Shown in pieces: positions 18,099 to 26,553 of a stretch of 64,000 bases of DNA (positions are counted from its first letter, which is position 1; every line of letters starts with the position of its first letter). The stretch comes from Rhodospirillaceae bacterium (lineage in GTDB: Bacteria; Pseudomonadota; Alphaproteobacteria; UBA8366). Made by a program: the position numbers and the translations under genes. Where the stretch lies: the NCBI GenBank assembly GCA_002716125.1, contig PAZH01000067.1:1-64000 (forward strand), in the 5' to 3' direction. The notes below the pieces were generated by a model. That model searched no databases. It was not told where the DNA came from and was given only the letters and a program-made list of their open reading frames with translations.

Positions 18099-19031
18099 CT
18101 AGGTCGCCCGGCGCCGTTCCGGAATTTGCATCAACTCGAACGAGGTCGACTGATAGAGGTCATTAATCCAATTCACGAAAAGCAGACTGCCGTGTGCTCG
18201 CCATGTATTTATCGGTTTCTTCGTCGGATCGTCATCCGGAAAATAATACGCCGGTACATCGATTTCTTCACCGGAGGCGACATCACGTTGATACTCGTTT
18301 GCGAGCGTATCCGTATCGTATTCCAGATGATTGAACATATAGGTCTGGCGCCGTGCTTCGTCGCGGATCAGACTTAGGCCTGACTCATCCGAGTCCAACA
18401 AGACCTCCAAACCTGCGCTTTTCGGCAAATCCTCGCCTCGTACTTCCGTATGGCGGCTAACCGGAACGGGAATGATATCGTTAAAGCCTCTCAACAAGCC
18501 GTCCGTCCCGCCAAGCACACGGTGCGGGTAAACACCAAACTGCTTTTGGGGCAGTTCGTATTTCGGCACACCGTGGAAATGCTGAAGGGCGGCCTGGGCA
18601 CCCCAACAGATATTGTAGGTCTCTTGGACGTTTGTCTGCGACCAATCGAAGATGCGCGTCAGTTCCCGCCAATAGACGACATCTTGGAAAGGCAGCGTTT
18701 CGATCGGCGCACCGGTAATGATCAACCCGTCGAACTTCCGGCCCTTGACCTCTTCCCACGGCTGATAAAACGCAAGCATGTGCTCCGCCGAGGTATTCTT
18801 CGGCGCGTAGCTCGACGTCGTCACCAACGACAATTCGATCTGCAATGGCGTCGCGCCGAGCAAGCGCGAGATCTGCATCTCCGTCTTGATTTTATCGGGC
18901 ATTAAATTGAGAAGCGCGATTTCCAACGGGCGCACATCCTGACGCAAGGCAGCGCCTTCGTTAATCAGAAGAACGCCCTCGTCTTCCAACACGGCCTGCG
19001 CCGGCAAATTGTCCGGTACCTTAATCGGCAT
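18099..19031 (-). CDS. metA: homoserine O-acyltransferase (MetA)
   Basis: A 310-residue MetA-family enzyme that transfers a succinyl or acetyl group to homoserine in methionine biosynthesis, in the cytosol. The class I glutamine-amidotransferase-like fold shows the catalytic Cys in YNICWGAQAALQHF (~140-153), the His in MFNHLEYDTDTLANEY (~233) and the N-terminal MPIKVPDNLPA and PLEIALLNLMPDKI. The length is normal. Whether succinyl-CoA or acetyl-CoA is used depends on one active-site residue and cannot be assumed from the family name. AAGGA precedes the ATG. The 180-base upstream region holds no riboswitch I could recognise. Confidence 0.95.
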   Translation of the reverse strand: MPIKVPDNLPAQAVLEDEGVLLINEGAALRQDVRPLEIALLNLMPDKIKTEMQISRLLGATPLQIELSLVTTSSYAPKNTSAEHMLAFYQPWEEVKGRKFDGLIITGAPIETLPFQDVVYWRELTRIFDWSQTNVQETYNICWGAQAALQHFHGVPKYELPQKQFGVYPHRVLGGTDGLLRGFNDIIPVPVSRHTEVRGEDLPKSAGLEVLLDSDESGLSLIRDEARRQTYMFNHLEYDTDTLANEYQRDVASGEEIDVPAYYFPDDDPTKKPINTWRAHGSLLFVNWINDLYQSTSFELMQIPERRRAT

Positions 19032-19214
19032 CTAATTTAATTCCTTCCATGTCGCTGGCAGTACAATAACCGACTGGTATGCATTCGAAAACAGCAAGTC
19101 TTCGCTGCATCCAAGCAACGATACTTCGATGTCCATCTAATCATTCGTTTTTCCAGGTGCAATGCCCGCCGGTATTCGGGAAACTGTCCCCCTAACCACC
19201 GAAGCGAGAGCACT

Positions 19215-19568
19215 ATGATCGCCGTGATATTTGAAGTTTGGCCGGCTGACGGTCAAAAGGAGACCTATCTCGATCTTGCCGCCGGCTTGCGCGAGGAATT
19301 GACGAAAATCGACGGATTCATTTCGATCGAGAGATTCCAGAGTCTGACGGATGAAGGCAAAGTTCTATCCCTCTCGTTCTGGCGCGATGAGGAAGCAATT
19401 CAAGCGTGGCGCAACCTCGAGAAACACAGAAGCGCGCAATCTCAGGGGCGTGCCGGGGTGTTCGCGGATTATCGACTTCGGGTCGCGTCCGTAATGCGCG
19501 ATTACGGTATGAACGAACGAAGCGAGGCACCCGCCGACAGTCGCGAACGACACGACGACAACGTGTAA
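19215..19568 (+). CDS. antibiotic biosynthesis monooxygenase (ABM) domain protein
   Basis: A 117-residue single-domain protein of the dimeric alpha/beta-barrel ABM family, similar to small cofactor-free monooxygenases and heme-degrading proteins. It opens MIAVIFEVWPADGQKETYLDL and has the family ERFQSL...VLSLSFWRDEEAIQAWR segment around residues 38-66. The last 20 residues are hydrophilic and probably unstructured. It diverges from metA and precedes the UxaA pair by 153 bases, so it may or may not belong to that unit. No specific substrate is indicated. Confidence 0.8.
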   Translation: MIAVIFEVWPADGQKETYLDLAAGLREELTKIDGFISIERFQSLTDEGKVLSLSFWRDEEAIQAWRNLEKHRSAQSQGRAGVFADYRLRVASVMRDYGMNERSEAPADSRERHDDNV

Positions 19569-19721
19569 AGTTCGCTCGCTTCGGACGAACGTCCCGGCGG
19601 CATTGACTCCCCACAGTCCCAGGTCTTTTATGGCTTCAGATACGAACTGAGCCCGGCACCTCGAATTTCGCACCGGCGCTTTAAGTTCGTAACACATAAA
19701 ATATTCTGCACAGGAGGGAGC

Positions 19722-20009
19722 ATGTCAGCGCCGCATTTTGTCGTTCATAACGACAGCGATACCGTGGGCGTTGTGGTCGTCGAAGACGTAAAGACAGGGA
19801 TGGACCTGACCGGCTGGAAGATGGAGTCGGATGAGACGATCAACGTCAAAGCACTGAACGATATTCCGCTCGGCCACAAGGTCGCGCTCACCGATTTCAA
19901 GGATGGGGATGCCGTCCTGAAATATGGCCACGATATCGGAAAAATCGTCGAAGACGTCGCCATCGGTGGCCACGTCCACACCCACAATCTCAAAACAAAG
20001 AAGTGGTAA
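19722..20009 (+). CDS. UxaA family hydrolase, N-terminal SAF-domain subunit
   Basis: A 95-residue SAF-domain protein equivalent to the N-terminal domain of altronate/galactarate-type dehydratases, here encoded as its own subunit. Key sequence is [18 protein letters not shown] and the C-terminal [15 protein letters not shown], the family motif that reaches the active site of the partner. A very strong ribosome-binding site (AGGAGGGAG) precedes the ATG. It is followed at once by the catalytic subunit gene. Such split systems dehydrate sugar acids or other hydroxy acids; the actual substrate is not known. Confidence 0.88.
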   Translation: MSAPHFVVHNDSDTVGVVVVEDVKTGMDLTGWKMESDETINVKALNDIPLGHKVALTDFKDGDAVLKYGHDIGKIVEDVAIGGHVHTHNLKTKKW

Positions 20010-20014
20010 GTGCC

Positions 20015-21181
20015 ATGGTACCGCAGAATTTCATGGGATATCGCCGCGAGAACGGCCGCGTCGGTATCCGTAACCACGTCATCATCCTCCCTCTCGACGA
20101 TCTCTCCAATTCAGCTTGCGAGAAAGTCGAGCACAACGTTAAAGGCACGCTTGCGCTCCCCCATCACTATGGACGGCTGCAGTTCGGCGAGGACTTGGAA
20201 CTTCATTTCCGCACATTGATCGGCACCGGAGCCAATCCGAATGTGGCCGGCGTTGTCGTCATTGGGATTGAACCCGGCTGGACCGGCCGCGTCGTTGATG
20301 GAATCGCGAAGACCGGCAAGCGGGTCGAGGGTTTCGCTTTGGAGCGGAACGGCGAGATCAAGACGGTGGCCGATGCCAGCCGTGTTGCACAAGAAATGAT
20401 CCAGGATGCGTCGGAGAAACAGCGCGAACAATGTGAAATCAACGAGCTTTGGGTCTCCGTAAAGTGCGGCGAATCCGACACGACGTCGGGGATCGGCTCA
20501 AACCCAACCGTCGGCAATTTCATCGACAAGGTCGATCCGATCGGTGTGACCACCTGTTTCGGCGAGACATCGGAAATAACGGGTGCCGAGCTCGTTTGTA
20601 AGGAACGCGGCGCCACGCCGGAAGCCGGCGAGAAGTTCTACGAAACCTGGACACAATATAATGACATGATCGAACGTCATAAGACGGACGATCTGTCGGA
20701 AATCCAGCCGACCAAAGGCAATATCGAAGGCGGGCTCACGACGATTGAAGAGAAGGCCTTCGGCAATCTCGAGAAAATCGGCAAAAAGACGAGCTACATT
20801 GACGTCCTCAAGCCAGCTGAAGCGCCTGCACAAGGCCCGGGACTTTACTTCATGGACACGTCCTCTGCCGCCGCCGAATGCGTCACGCTGCAAGCCGCCG
20901 CCGGGTTCGTCGTCCACTTGTTCCCCACCGGGCAAGGCAACGTCATCGGAAACCCGATCGAACCGGTGATCAAACTCACGGCCAACCCGCGGACCGCGCG
21001 CGAAATGGGCGAACATGTCGACCTTGACGTGTCGGGCATTCTCCGTCGCGAGATGAATTATGACGAAGCGGGCGATCGGCTTATCGACATCACCATGCGG
21101 ACCTGCAACGGTCGGATGACGTGTGCGGAGGCTTTGGGTCATCGGGAATTCGTGATGACCAAACTCTATCAGAGCGCCTAG
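20015..21181 (+). CDS. UxaA family hydrolase, catalytic subunit
   Basis: A protein of 388 residues from ATG 20015 (or 392 from a GTG at 20003 that overlaps the upstream stop). It is the large domain of a UxaA-type Fe-dependent dehydratase. Motifs: [15 protein letters not shown] at the start, [20 protein letters not shown] (~150-170) and the C-terminal [17 protein letters not shown]. The conserved Cys residues are the expected metal ligands. Together with the SAF subunit 5 bases upstream it forms a two-component dehydratase, followed by a TctC-type binding protein, so import and dehydration of a sugar acid or hydroxy acid is a reasonable inference. Confidence 0.9.
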   Translation: MVPQNFMGYRRENGRVGIRNHVIILPLDDLSNSACEKVEHNVKGTLALPHHYGRLQFGEDLELHFRTLIGTGANPNVAGVVVIGIEPGWTGRVVDGIAKTGKRVEGFALERNGEIKTVADASRVAQEMIQDASEKQREQCEINELWVSVKCGESDTTSGIGSNPTVGNFIDKVDPIGVTTCFGETSEITGAELVCKERGATPEAGEKFYETWTQYNDMIERHKTDDLSEIQPTKGNIEGGLTTIEEKAFGNLEKIGKKTSYIDVLKPAEAPAQGPGLYFMDTSSAAAECVTLQAAAGFVVHLFPTGQGNVIGNPIEPVIKLTANPRTAREMGEHVDLDVSGILRREMNYDEAGDRLIDITMRTCNGRMTCAEALGHREFVMTKLYQSA

Positions 21182-21219
21182 CCCAACAAGTGAGGGTACC
21201 GCCGCCGGGCACAAGGATA

Positions 21220-22182
21220 ATGGCGAGATACGGAAGATCACTTTTGGGTCGAATATCGACGACACTCGCCGCGTTGACATTGTTCGTCAGCGCGGCGAGC
21301 GCCGACTATCCCGAGCGGCCCATCGACTACGTTATTCCTTTCGGGGCCGGCGGTGAGTCCGGAATTACCGCTCGCCTACAACAGCCGGTATTCAAAACCA
21401 TTACCGGCCAAGACCTCGTTGTGAAGTATCGCCCTGGCGGCGGCGGTGCGGTTGCTTGGAGCCAGCTCAATGCGATGACGGGCGACGGGTACACGATTGT
21501 GGGCGTGAATCTCCCGCACATCCTGCTCCAGCCGTTACGAGGCGCCAAGTACAAAACGGAAGACATCACGACCGTCCACATATTTCACTACACACCGCAC
21601 GCGATTTTGGTACGCAAAGAGAGTCACTACGAGGACCTCGAAGATTTGATCGAAATCATGAATGCCAAACCCGGTAAGGTTTCGTTTTCGGGATCCGGAC
21701 GCGGGACGGCCAATCATCTGGCCAAGACATGGTTCGACGAACGACTGCAGGCACGATCCGCGTACCAAGCCCATAAAGGCACGGCCGCGGCGATTACCGC
21801 CATGCTCCAGGAGAAGGTCGACGCCAGCTGGGCCTATACGACCGCAGCCGTGAAATATAACGACCAGATCCGGGTGCTTGCCGTCGCAATGGAGGAAAGA
21901 CATCCGAAGTTTCCCGACGTCCCGACATTTCGGGAACTTGGCTACGACTTTGTCGGCGGTGCCTACCGCGGCATTGCAGTACCGAAGTCGACATCGGAGG
22001 CATTGCGCGTGAAGATTTCAAACCTTTTCGGCGAAATCGGGTTCGATCCCGAATACAAGAAAACAAAATCGGAAATGGGCTTCGTTCCGGTCGATGTTGG
22101 ATACGAGAAAATTCCCGAGTTCTTTAAATCGCGGCGAGTCGAATACCTGCCACTCGCACGAGAAGCCGGAATCATCGAATAG
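21220..22182 (+). CDS. tripartite tricarboxylate transporter substrate-binding protein (TctC/Bug)
   Basis: A 320-residue periplasmic binding protein. The ATG at 21220 (with AAGGA just upstream) begins a signal peptide, MARYGRSLLG then a hydrophobic stretch ending VSAASADYPERP. The mature protein opens with the Bug-family signature YPERPIDYVIPFGAGGESG, and GGGGAVAWSQLN plus KPGKVSFSGSGRGTANHLA are family segments that contact a carboxylate ligand. No TctA/TctB membrane subunits are in the window, which is common for the expanded Bug family. It is 38 bases after the UxaA gene, probably in the same transcription unit, and suggests an organic-acid substrate. Confidence 0.9.
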   Translation: MARYGRSLLGRISTTLAALTLFVSAASADYPERPIDYVIPFGAGGESGITARLQQPVFKTITGQDLVVKYRPGGGGAVAWSQLNAMTGDGYTIVGVNLPHILLQPLRGAKYKTEDITTVHIFHYTPHAILVRKESHYEDLEDLIEIMNAKPGKVSFSGSGRGTANHLAKTWFDERLQARSAYQAHKGTAAAITAMLQEKVDASWAYTTAAVKYNDQIRVLAVAMEERHPKFPDVPTFRELGYDFVGGAYRGIAVPKSTSEALRVKISNLFGEIGFDPEYKKTKSEMGFVPVDVGYEKIPEFFKSRRVEYLPLAREAGIIE

Positions 22183-23156
22183 ACGAATCGGGATCGTAAC
22201 AGAGAGACGATGAGATCCCATCGCTTCGGCGCGCCGTCACGTTGCTTCAAGTGTTCCCATAATGTTCTTCAGGCCGAATTCAGCGTTCGTTTGCCGTCGG
22301 GCCGGATTCGACGGCGCCGACGTAACGCAGCCGAATCGGTTCAGCCGGCATCGACGAGCGCGAATGTTCTCCGGGCACTGCACTGAATCACGATCGAAAG
22401 GCCGACTTTAGAACGTATCCTATTCAGCGACGGTGAGCGGCCTCTGGAGGGTATCGATCCGGTTGGTGCATCTCTGCTTCCGTGTCCGCCAGACCTACAG
22501 GATGTTGTGTAATTTTCGCCGAACGGCAAATATATGTAGCGTTCTTTTTTATTTCTATATCGATATAAATGCTGCAAAATAACGGATTTTCCAAGATTAC
22601 AGCAATTGCACCAAAATTCGGTTCTCTAAGGCGCAAAATTGCGAAATCCTTTCTCCGCGTTTCGCGTATTCCAATGCCCAGCAGCCGCGTTCCAATGTCA
22701 CAATCTGTTTCCGATATCGATTCAAATGAATCGCTATTGAAATTTCAAAGCCAGCGCATTGTGAAATGCACATTAATTAACCTCCCAATTTATCGATTAA
22801 TTAATATGCAAAATCGAACGAAGCTCCTCGTTTTGGAATTACGGATCACAACGAATCGGATTTGCAAGAATCCCAAGCGGTGCGAATTTGGCTCAGCCGA
22901 GAATCCGCATGACATGAAATTCACCGATGAATTTGACCCTGCCTATCGCCCTCGAAAAGCGACCTTTATATTTCCCCGGCCCCCCAATTGCCGCGACTCG
23001 GCAGAATCTGGTGATTTTAACTGCAAATGCAGCGAGTCTGTTTCAGTATCGGAATCGACTCGGCCAAATTCGCCCAATTCTCACCTTAAAACATAGAGAA
23101 AGGGCGCCGTACTGGTCGGCGCCCTTCAACATAACCCTTTGAATTAAAGCGTTTTT
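22183..23156. other. 974-base gene-poor AT-rich region with clustered GANTC sites
   Basis: I find no convincing gene here. One open frame (22569-23096, plus) would give 175 residues, but the product is rich in Ser/Arg/Asn/Lys with no domain-like pattern and no ribosome-binding site. From about 22490 the sequence becomes AT-rich with recurring AAATT, GAATT and GAATC words. Ten GANTC sites fall within 343 bases (22719-23061): starts at 22719, 22728, 22853, 22868, 22901, 22995, 23004, 23034, 23052 and 23057. GANTC is the CcrM methylation site of alphaproteobacteria. The region ends at the terminator hairpin of the FAH-family gene. Confidence 0.5.
23100..23126 (-). terminator. intrinsic terminator of the FAH-family gene
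   Basis: A perfect 10-bp stem, AAGGGCGCCG, with a 7-base loop and the complement CGGCGCCCTT. On the minus strand it lies about 30 bases beyond the stop codon of the fumarylacetoacetate hydrolase-family gene and is followed by a T-rich stretch (TTTCTCTATGTTTT), as expected of a Rho-independent terminator. Confidence 0.8.
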
Positions 23157-24029
23157 CTATGCAGCTTCAATGGAGTTGCGCAGAACGCCGATGCCTTCGA
23201 TATCAATTTCGCAGACATCGCCCGGCTTCATCCAAACCGGAGGTTTCCGCGCAAACCCGACACCGTCCGGTGTTCCCGACACAATGACGTCGCCTGGATG
23301 CAACGTCATCACCTCGGTAATGATTTCGATCAAGGTCGGAATATCGAAGATCATGTTCTCCGTATTCGCATCCTGCATGGTCTCGCCGTTGAGGCGCGTT
23401 TGAATGCGAAGCCCTTTACCTCCTGCCGGCACTTCGTCGGCTGTGACGAAATCCGGGCCGAAACCGCCGGTAGCATCGAAGTTCTTGCCGCTGGTCCACT
23501 GCGAGGATTTGAACTGGTAGTCGCGCACCGATCCTTCGTTAAAGACCGAATATCCTGCGATATGATCCAGCGCGTTGGCCTTGGAAACGCCGAGACCGGA
23601 TTTCCCGACGACCGCCACCATCTCGGCTTCATAGTCGAGGTCGCTGGAGGCCTTCGGCACTAAGATCGACTGTTCGTGGCCCACAAGGGTCGTCGCGACC
23701 CGCAGGAACAAGGACGGGTACTCCTGAACATTGCTGGTGTCGCTGACGGCTTCGGCCGCATGGGCGGCATAATTGAGCCCGACACAGATAATTTTGCCGG
23801 GGTTCCAGATGGTCGGATGATAGACCAATCCCTCTGCGGAAATAACAGCATCGCCGGAAACGCCTTCGGCCGCTGCCTTCGCCCGCGACATGGCGTCATC
23901 GCCACCGGCGATCAGCGCGGGCATATCGCCCGGCAGGTCCGGCGCGGCCACCGATAAGTCAACGACATCGTCGCCGCGGCGGACACCCAAAGTAGGCTGG
24001 CCCGATTTATCAAAGGCAAGGATACGCAT
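23157..24029 (-). CDS. fumarylacetoacetate hydrolase family protein
   Basis: A 290-residue FAH-superfamily enzyme, cytosolic and Mg2+-dependent, acting on acylpyruvates or 2-keto-4-pentenoate-type compounds in catabolic pathways. It has the N-terminal FAH_N segment MRILAFDKSGQPTLGV, then the catalytic core starting CVGLNYAAHAAE (~82), metal-binding Glu/Glu/Asp in LDYEAEMVAVVGK (~128-140), and GDVIVSGTPDGVGFARKPP with GDVCEIDIEGIGVLRN at the C-terminus. The length is normal. It stands alone between the GANTC-rich region and a short plus-strand gene, with its own terminator. The substrate is not determinable. Confidence 0.9.
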   Translation of the reverse strand: MRILAFDKSGQPTLGVRRGDDVVDLSVAAPDLPGDMPALIAGGDDAMSRAKAAAEGVSGDAVISAEGLVYHPTIWNPGKIICVGLNYAAHAAEAVSDTSNVQEYPSLFLRVATTLVGHEQSILVPKASSDLDYEAEMVAVVGKSGLGVSKANALDHIAGYSVFNEGSVRDYQFKSSQWTSGKNFDATGGFGPDFVTADEVPAGGKGLRIQTRLNGETMQDANTENMIFDIPTLIEIITEVMTLHPGDVIVSGTPDGVGFARKPPVWMKPGDVCEIDIEGIGVLRNSIEAA

Positions 24030-24140
24030 TTATCTCACTCCCGATTTATTGTTTCCGTTCAGCGGCGCTTCGACTACCGCTTGTTTGGCAAAGGATGTAA
24101 AGAATTAGTGCGCGAATGGAAAGCATCATTGGAGTTGGAG

Positions 24141-24314
24141 ATGAGCGGCTCTTCTGGCGAAATCGACGGCTACCAGTACGCCTTGGTCGAACAAACCGGG
24201 CTGATCGCCGTGCGGCGCCCGGACGGTTCCTTTCGAATGTTGCCGGGTGCCGACGATATCGATTCCGCCGTCCGTCAATTTATCGCGTTGGATTTGAGGT
24301 CTTCCGACGACTAA
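24141..24314 (+). CDS. small hypothetical protein (57 aa)
   Basis: A short hydrophilic protein, unrecognised, starting MSGSSGEIDGYQYALVEQ. The ATG is preceded at good distance by TTGGAGTTGGAG, a convincing ribosome-binding site, and the composition (balanced acidic and hydrophobic residues, two beta-like strands YALVEQTGLIAV and GSFRMLPG) looks coding. The frame is open upstream to 24081 but without a better start. It lies between the divergent FAH-family gene and the interrupted methyltransferase gene. No function can be assigned. Confidence 0.5.
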   Translation: MSGSSGEIDGYQYALVEQTGLIAVRRPDGSFRMLPGADDIDSAVRQFIALDLRSSDD

Positions 24315-24409
24315 CCCGGCATTCCCAAGATTGTGCGCCGCGCGTGCCGTCGCGTAGGCTAGATGCCGACGAACGCGGCGAACTCAGGGACCTCACAGGC
24401 GGATACGAC

Positions 24410-25165
24410 ATGAACAAAATGCTTCGATTATCTGTTTTCGCCGTTCTTGTGCATTGTGTTCTGCCAGGCGCCGCCGCTGCCGAGACGAAGGACGACGATG
24501 CCTACACGGCCCTACGCATCGAACTCGTTGAAGATGTCGCGCATTCGATCCGGCGGACGCACGCAGAGACCGGTGTTGAAAAACTCAGCGAACGGCTGCT
24601 GCAAGCCATGCGAGACGTTCCGCGACATGCATTCGTCCCGCCCTAATTGCGGCCCTATGCCTATTTCGACGTCCCGCTCCCGGTCGGCCACGATCAAAAC
24701 ATCTCTCAACCGTTCCTCATCGCCTTGATGATCGAGCTCGTCGATATCAAAGCAACGGATGTTGTCTTCGAAACCGGGACAGGCGCCGGTTATCAGGCGG
24801 CGATTCTGTCAAAACTGGCCAAACAGGTCTTCAGCGTTGAAGTCGTCGCGCCGCTCGCCAGACGCGCGCAGTCGCTGATTGCCGAAATGGGCTACGAAAA
24901 TGTGGAAATCCGGCATGCCGACGGTTTCTACGGCTGGCGCGACCGCGGCCCTTATGACGCGATGATCATCAAGGAAGCGATCAACTTCTTGCCGGGTCCG
25001 CTGCTCAACCAATTAAAGCCGGGCGGCCGACTGATCGCGCACATCGGTCCGCTTGACCGTGGTCAAATGCTGACACTTGTCGAGAAAAGCGCCACGGGCG
25101 CCATTAAAGAGACGCCCTTGATCCCTGTTCGGTTTTCGCCCCTGCAGGGCGGCGAACGGATTTAG
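24410..25165 (+). pseudogene. exported protein-L-isoaspartate O-methyltransferase homologue, TAA-interrupted
   Basis: A PCMT-family S-adenosylmethionine methyltransferase that would repair isoaspartyl residues. The frame starts MNKMLRLSVFAVLVHCVLPG, a signal peptide ending near AAAAETK, so the enzyme would be periplasmic, unlike the usual cytosolic Pcm. A TAA at 24644-24646 (codon 79) sits exactly where the family has a Glu (RHAFVPPELRPYAY), and the frame continues cleanly with DVPLPVGHDQNISQPFLIAL, the SAM motif ETGTGAGYQAAILSK and the C-terminal LKPGGRLIAHIG. A single G-to-T change (GAA to TAA) would explain it. Total span 251 codons. It overlaps the convergent aminotransferase gene by 4 bases. 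Confidence 0.85.
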
Positions 25166-26337
25166 GACCTGGCTTCGCTCTCGAAATACCGCATCGCGGC
25201 ATCGACCCCACCTTTTTGATGCGGCACCCCGGAAAGACCCAGCCCCATTTCGACGCCCGCGAGGGTTCCCATCAACATGAGCTCGTTGAAATCGCCGAGA
25301 TGGCCAATTCGGAACACCTCATCGGCGACCTTATTCAAGCCGTTGCCGAGCGACATGTTGAAATTTTCGAGCACAACCTTGCGGAACGCGTCGGCGCTGT
25401 GGCCTTCCGGCATCAACACCGCCGTTAGCGCACTCGAATACTCCTTCGGCTCCAGGCACAGAACCTCAAGGCCCCAGGCTTGCACCGCGCGCCGCGTGGC
25501 TTCCGCCATCCGGTCGTGTCGCGCAAATACGTTGTCCAAGCCTTCTTCGAGCAGCATGTCGATGGCCTCACGGAGCCCGTAGAGAAGATTTGTCGCCGGC
25601 GTGTAAGGGAAATATCCCGTCGCGTTGGTCGTCAACATCTCATCCCACGCCCAAAACGACTTCAGCAGTTTCGAGGATTTCGACGCTTCGAGCGCCTTGT
25701 CGCTGATCGCGTTGAAGCTCAAGCCCGGCGGCAACATCAGTCCCTTCTGGGAACCGGCGACGGTCACATCGACTTTCCACTCGTCATGGCGATAGTCGAT
25801 GGAGGCGAGTGAAGAGATCGTGTCGACCATTAACAGAGCCGGGTGGCCGCTGCGATCGATCGCCTGACGCACTTCGGCGACCCGGGACGTCACACCCGTC
25901 GAGGTTTCGTTGTGGACCATGCAAACCGCTTTGATCGTGTGATCCTTATCCGCCGTGAGGCGCTCTTCGACCGCTTGCGGATCGACTCCATGGCGCCAAT
26001 CGCCCTCGACAAACTCCGGAACGAGGTCGAGACGACGGGCCAGGTTTTGCCACAAGGTCGCGAACTGGCCCGTCTCGTACATTAAAACGTGGTCACCCGG
26101 CGACAGCGTATTTACCAATGCCGCCTCCCAAGCGCCCGTCCCGGACGCCGGGTAGATGATCACAGGGTTCTCGGTCTTAAAGATTTTCTTGAGATCTTCG
26201 AGAAGCGCCTTTGACATTTCACCGAACGCCGGGCCGCGGTGGTCCATGGTCGGGTTGTCAATCGCACGCAACACACGGTCCGGCACGTTTGTCGGGCCAG
26301 GTATCTGTAAAAAGTGACGTCCGCTGTTATTGGTCAT
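25162..26337 (-). CDS. alanine/serine-glyoxylate aminotransferase family protein
   Basis: A 391-residue class V PLP enzyme of the alanine-glyoxylate / serine-glyoxylate aminotransferase type. The ATG at 26337 is chosen because GGAGAG precedes it and the family opening (HFLQIPGPTNVPDRVLRAI) follows within a few residues; the frame is open 25 codons upstream. Signatures: TMDHRGPAF, PASGTGAWEAAL, VCMVHNETSTG, LLMVDTISSLAS and the PLP lysine in VAGSQKGLMLPPGL. It diverges from the FAD/Fe-S 2-hydroxyacid dehydrogenase gene, so a pathway of hydroxyacid oxidation to a 2-oxoacid such as glyoxylate, then transamination, is plausible. Confidence 0.9.
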   Translation of the reverse strand: MTNNSGRHFLQIPGPTNVPDRVLRAIDNPTMDHRGPAFGEMSKALLEDLKKIFKTENPVIIYPASGTGAWEAALVNTLSPGDHVLMYETGQFATLWQNLARRLDLVPEFVEGDWRHGVDPQAVEERLTADKDHTIKAVCMVHNETSTGVTSRVAEVRQAIDRSGHPALLMVDTISSLASIDYRHDEWKVDVTVAGSQKGLMLPPGLSFNAISDKALEASKSSKLLKSFWAWDEMLTTNATGYFPYTPATNLLYGLREAIDMLLEEGLDNVFARHDRMAEATRRAVQAWGLEVLCLEPKEYSSALTAVLMPEGHSADAFRKVVLENFNMSLGNGLNKVADEVFRIGHLGDFNELMLMGTLAGVEMGLGLSGVPHQKGGVDAAMRYFESEARS

Positions 26338-26507
26338 ACCACTCTCCCAATCGATCGTTGGGTAAATTTCATTGCACCCTTCCGGGGCGGGACGCGCATT
26401 ATGCATACACAATTACGATCCATCAAGTTCAATGATGAATTTTTTAATTCAATAAAATCAAACTTTTAATTTATTTTTGATAAATTTCGCTTGAGGCAAT
26501 TTTATTT

Positions 26508-26517
26508 TTGTATACAA
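26508..26517. promoter_or_regulatory. GntR-type operator candidate TTGTATACAA
   Basis: TTGTATACAA is a perfect 10-bp palindrome in the AT-rich region between the divergent aminotransferase and FAD/Fe-S dehydrogenase genes, 36 bases before the latter's ATG. FadR/FCD-subfamily GntR regulators typically bind TNGTNNNACNA-like palindromes of this type, and such a regulator is encoded at the end of the dehydrogenase transcript (29523-30230). Local autoregulation is inferred. Confidence 0.55.
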
Positions 26518-26553
26518 TTTTCGCGCATCACAGAATGAGCGAAAGGACGCCTC

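Noticed and set aside
19032-19214. Possible SAM-II riboswitch upstream of metA, as in other alphaproteobacteria
   Set aside because: The leader lacks the conserved pseudoknot sequence (CUAAAGG-type) and matching stem; I could not build the fold.
22569-23096. Open frame of 175 codons in the AT-rich spacer
   Set aside because: No ribosome-binding site, no domain-like composition, and it spans GAATT/GAATC-rich sequence that looks non-coding.
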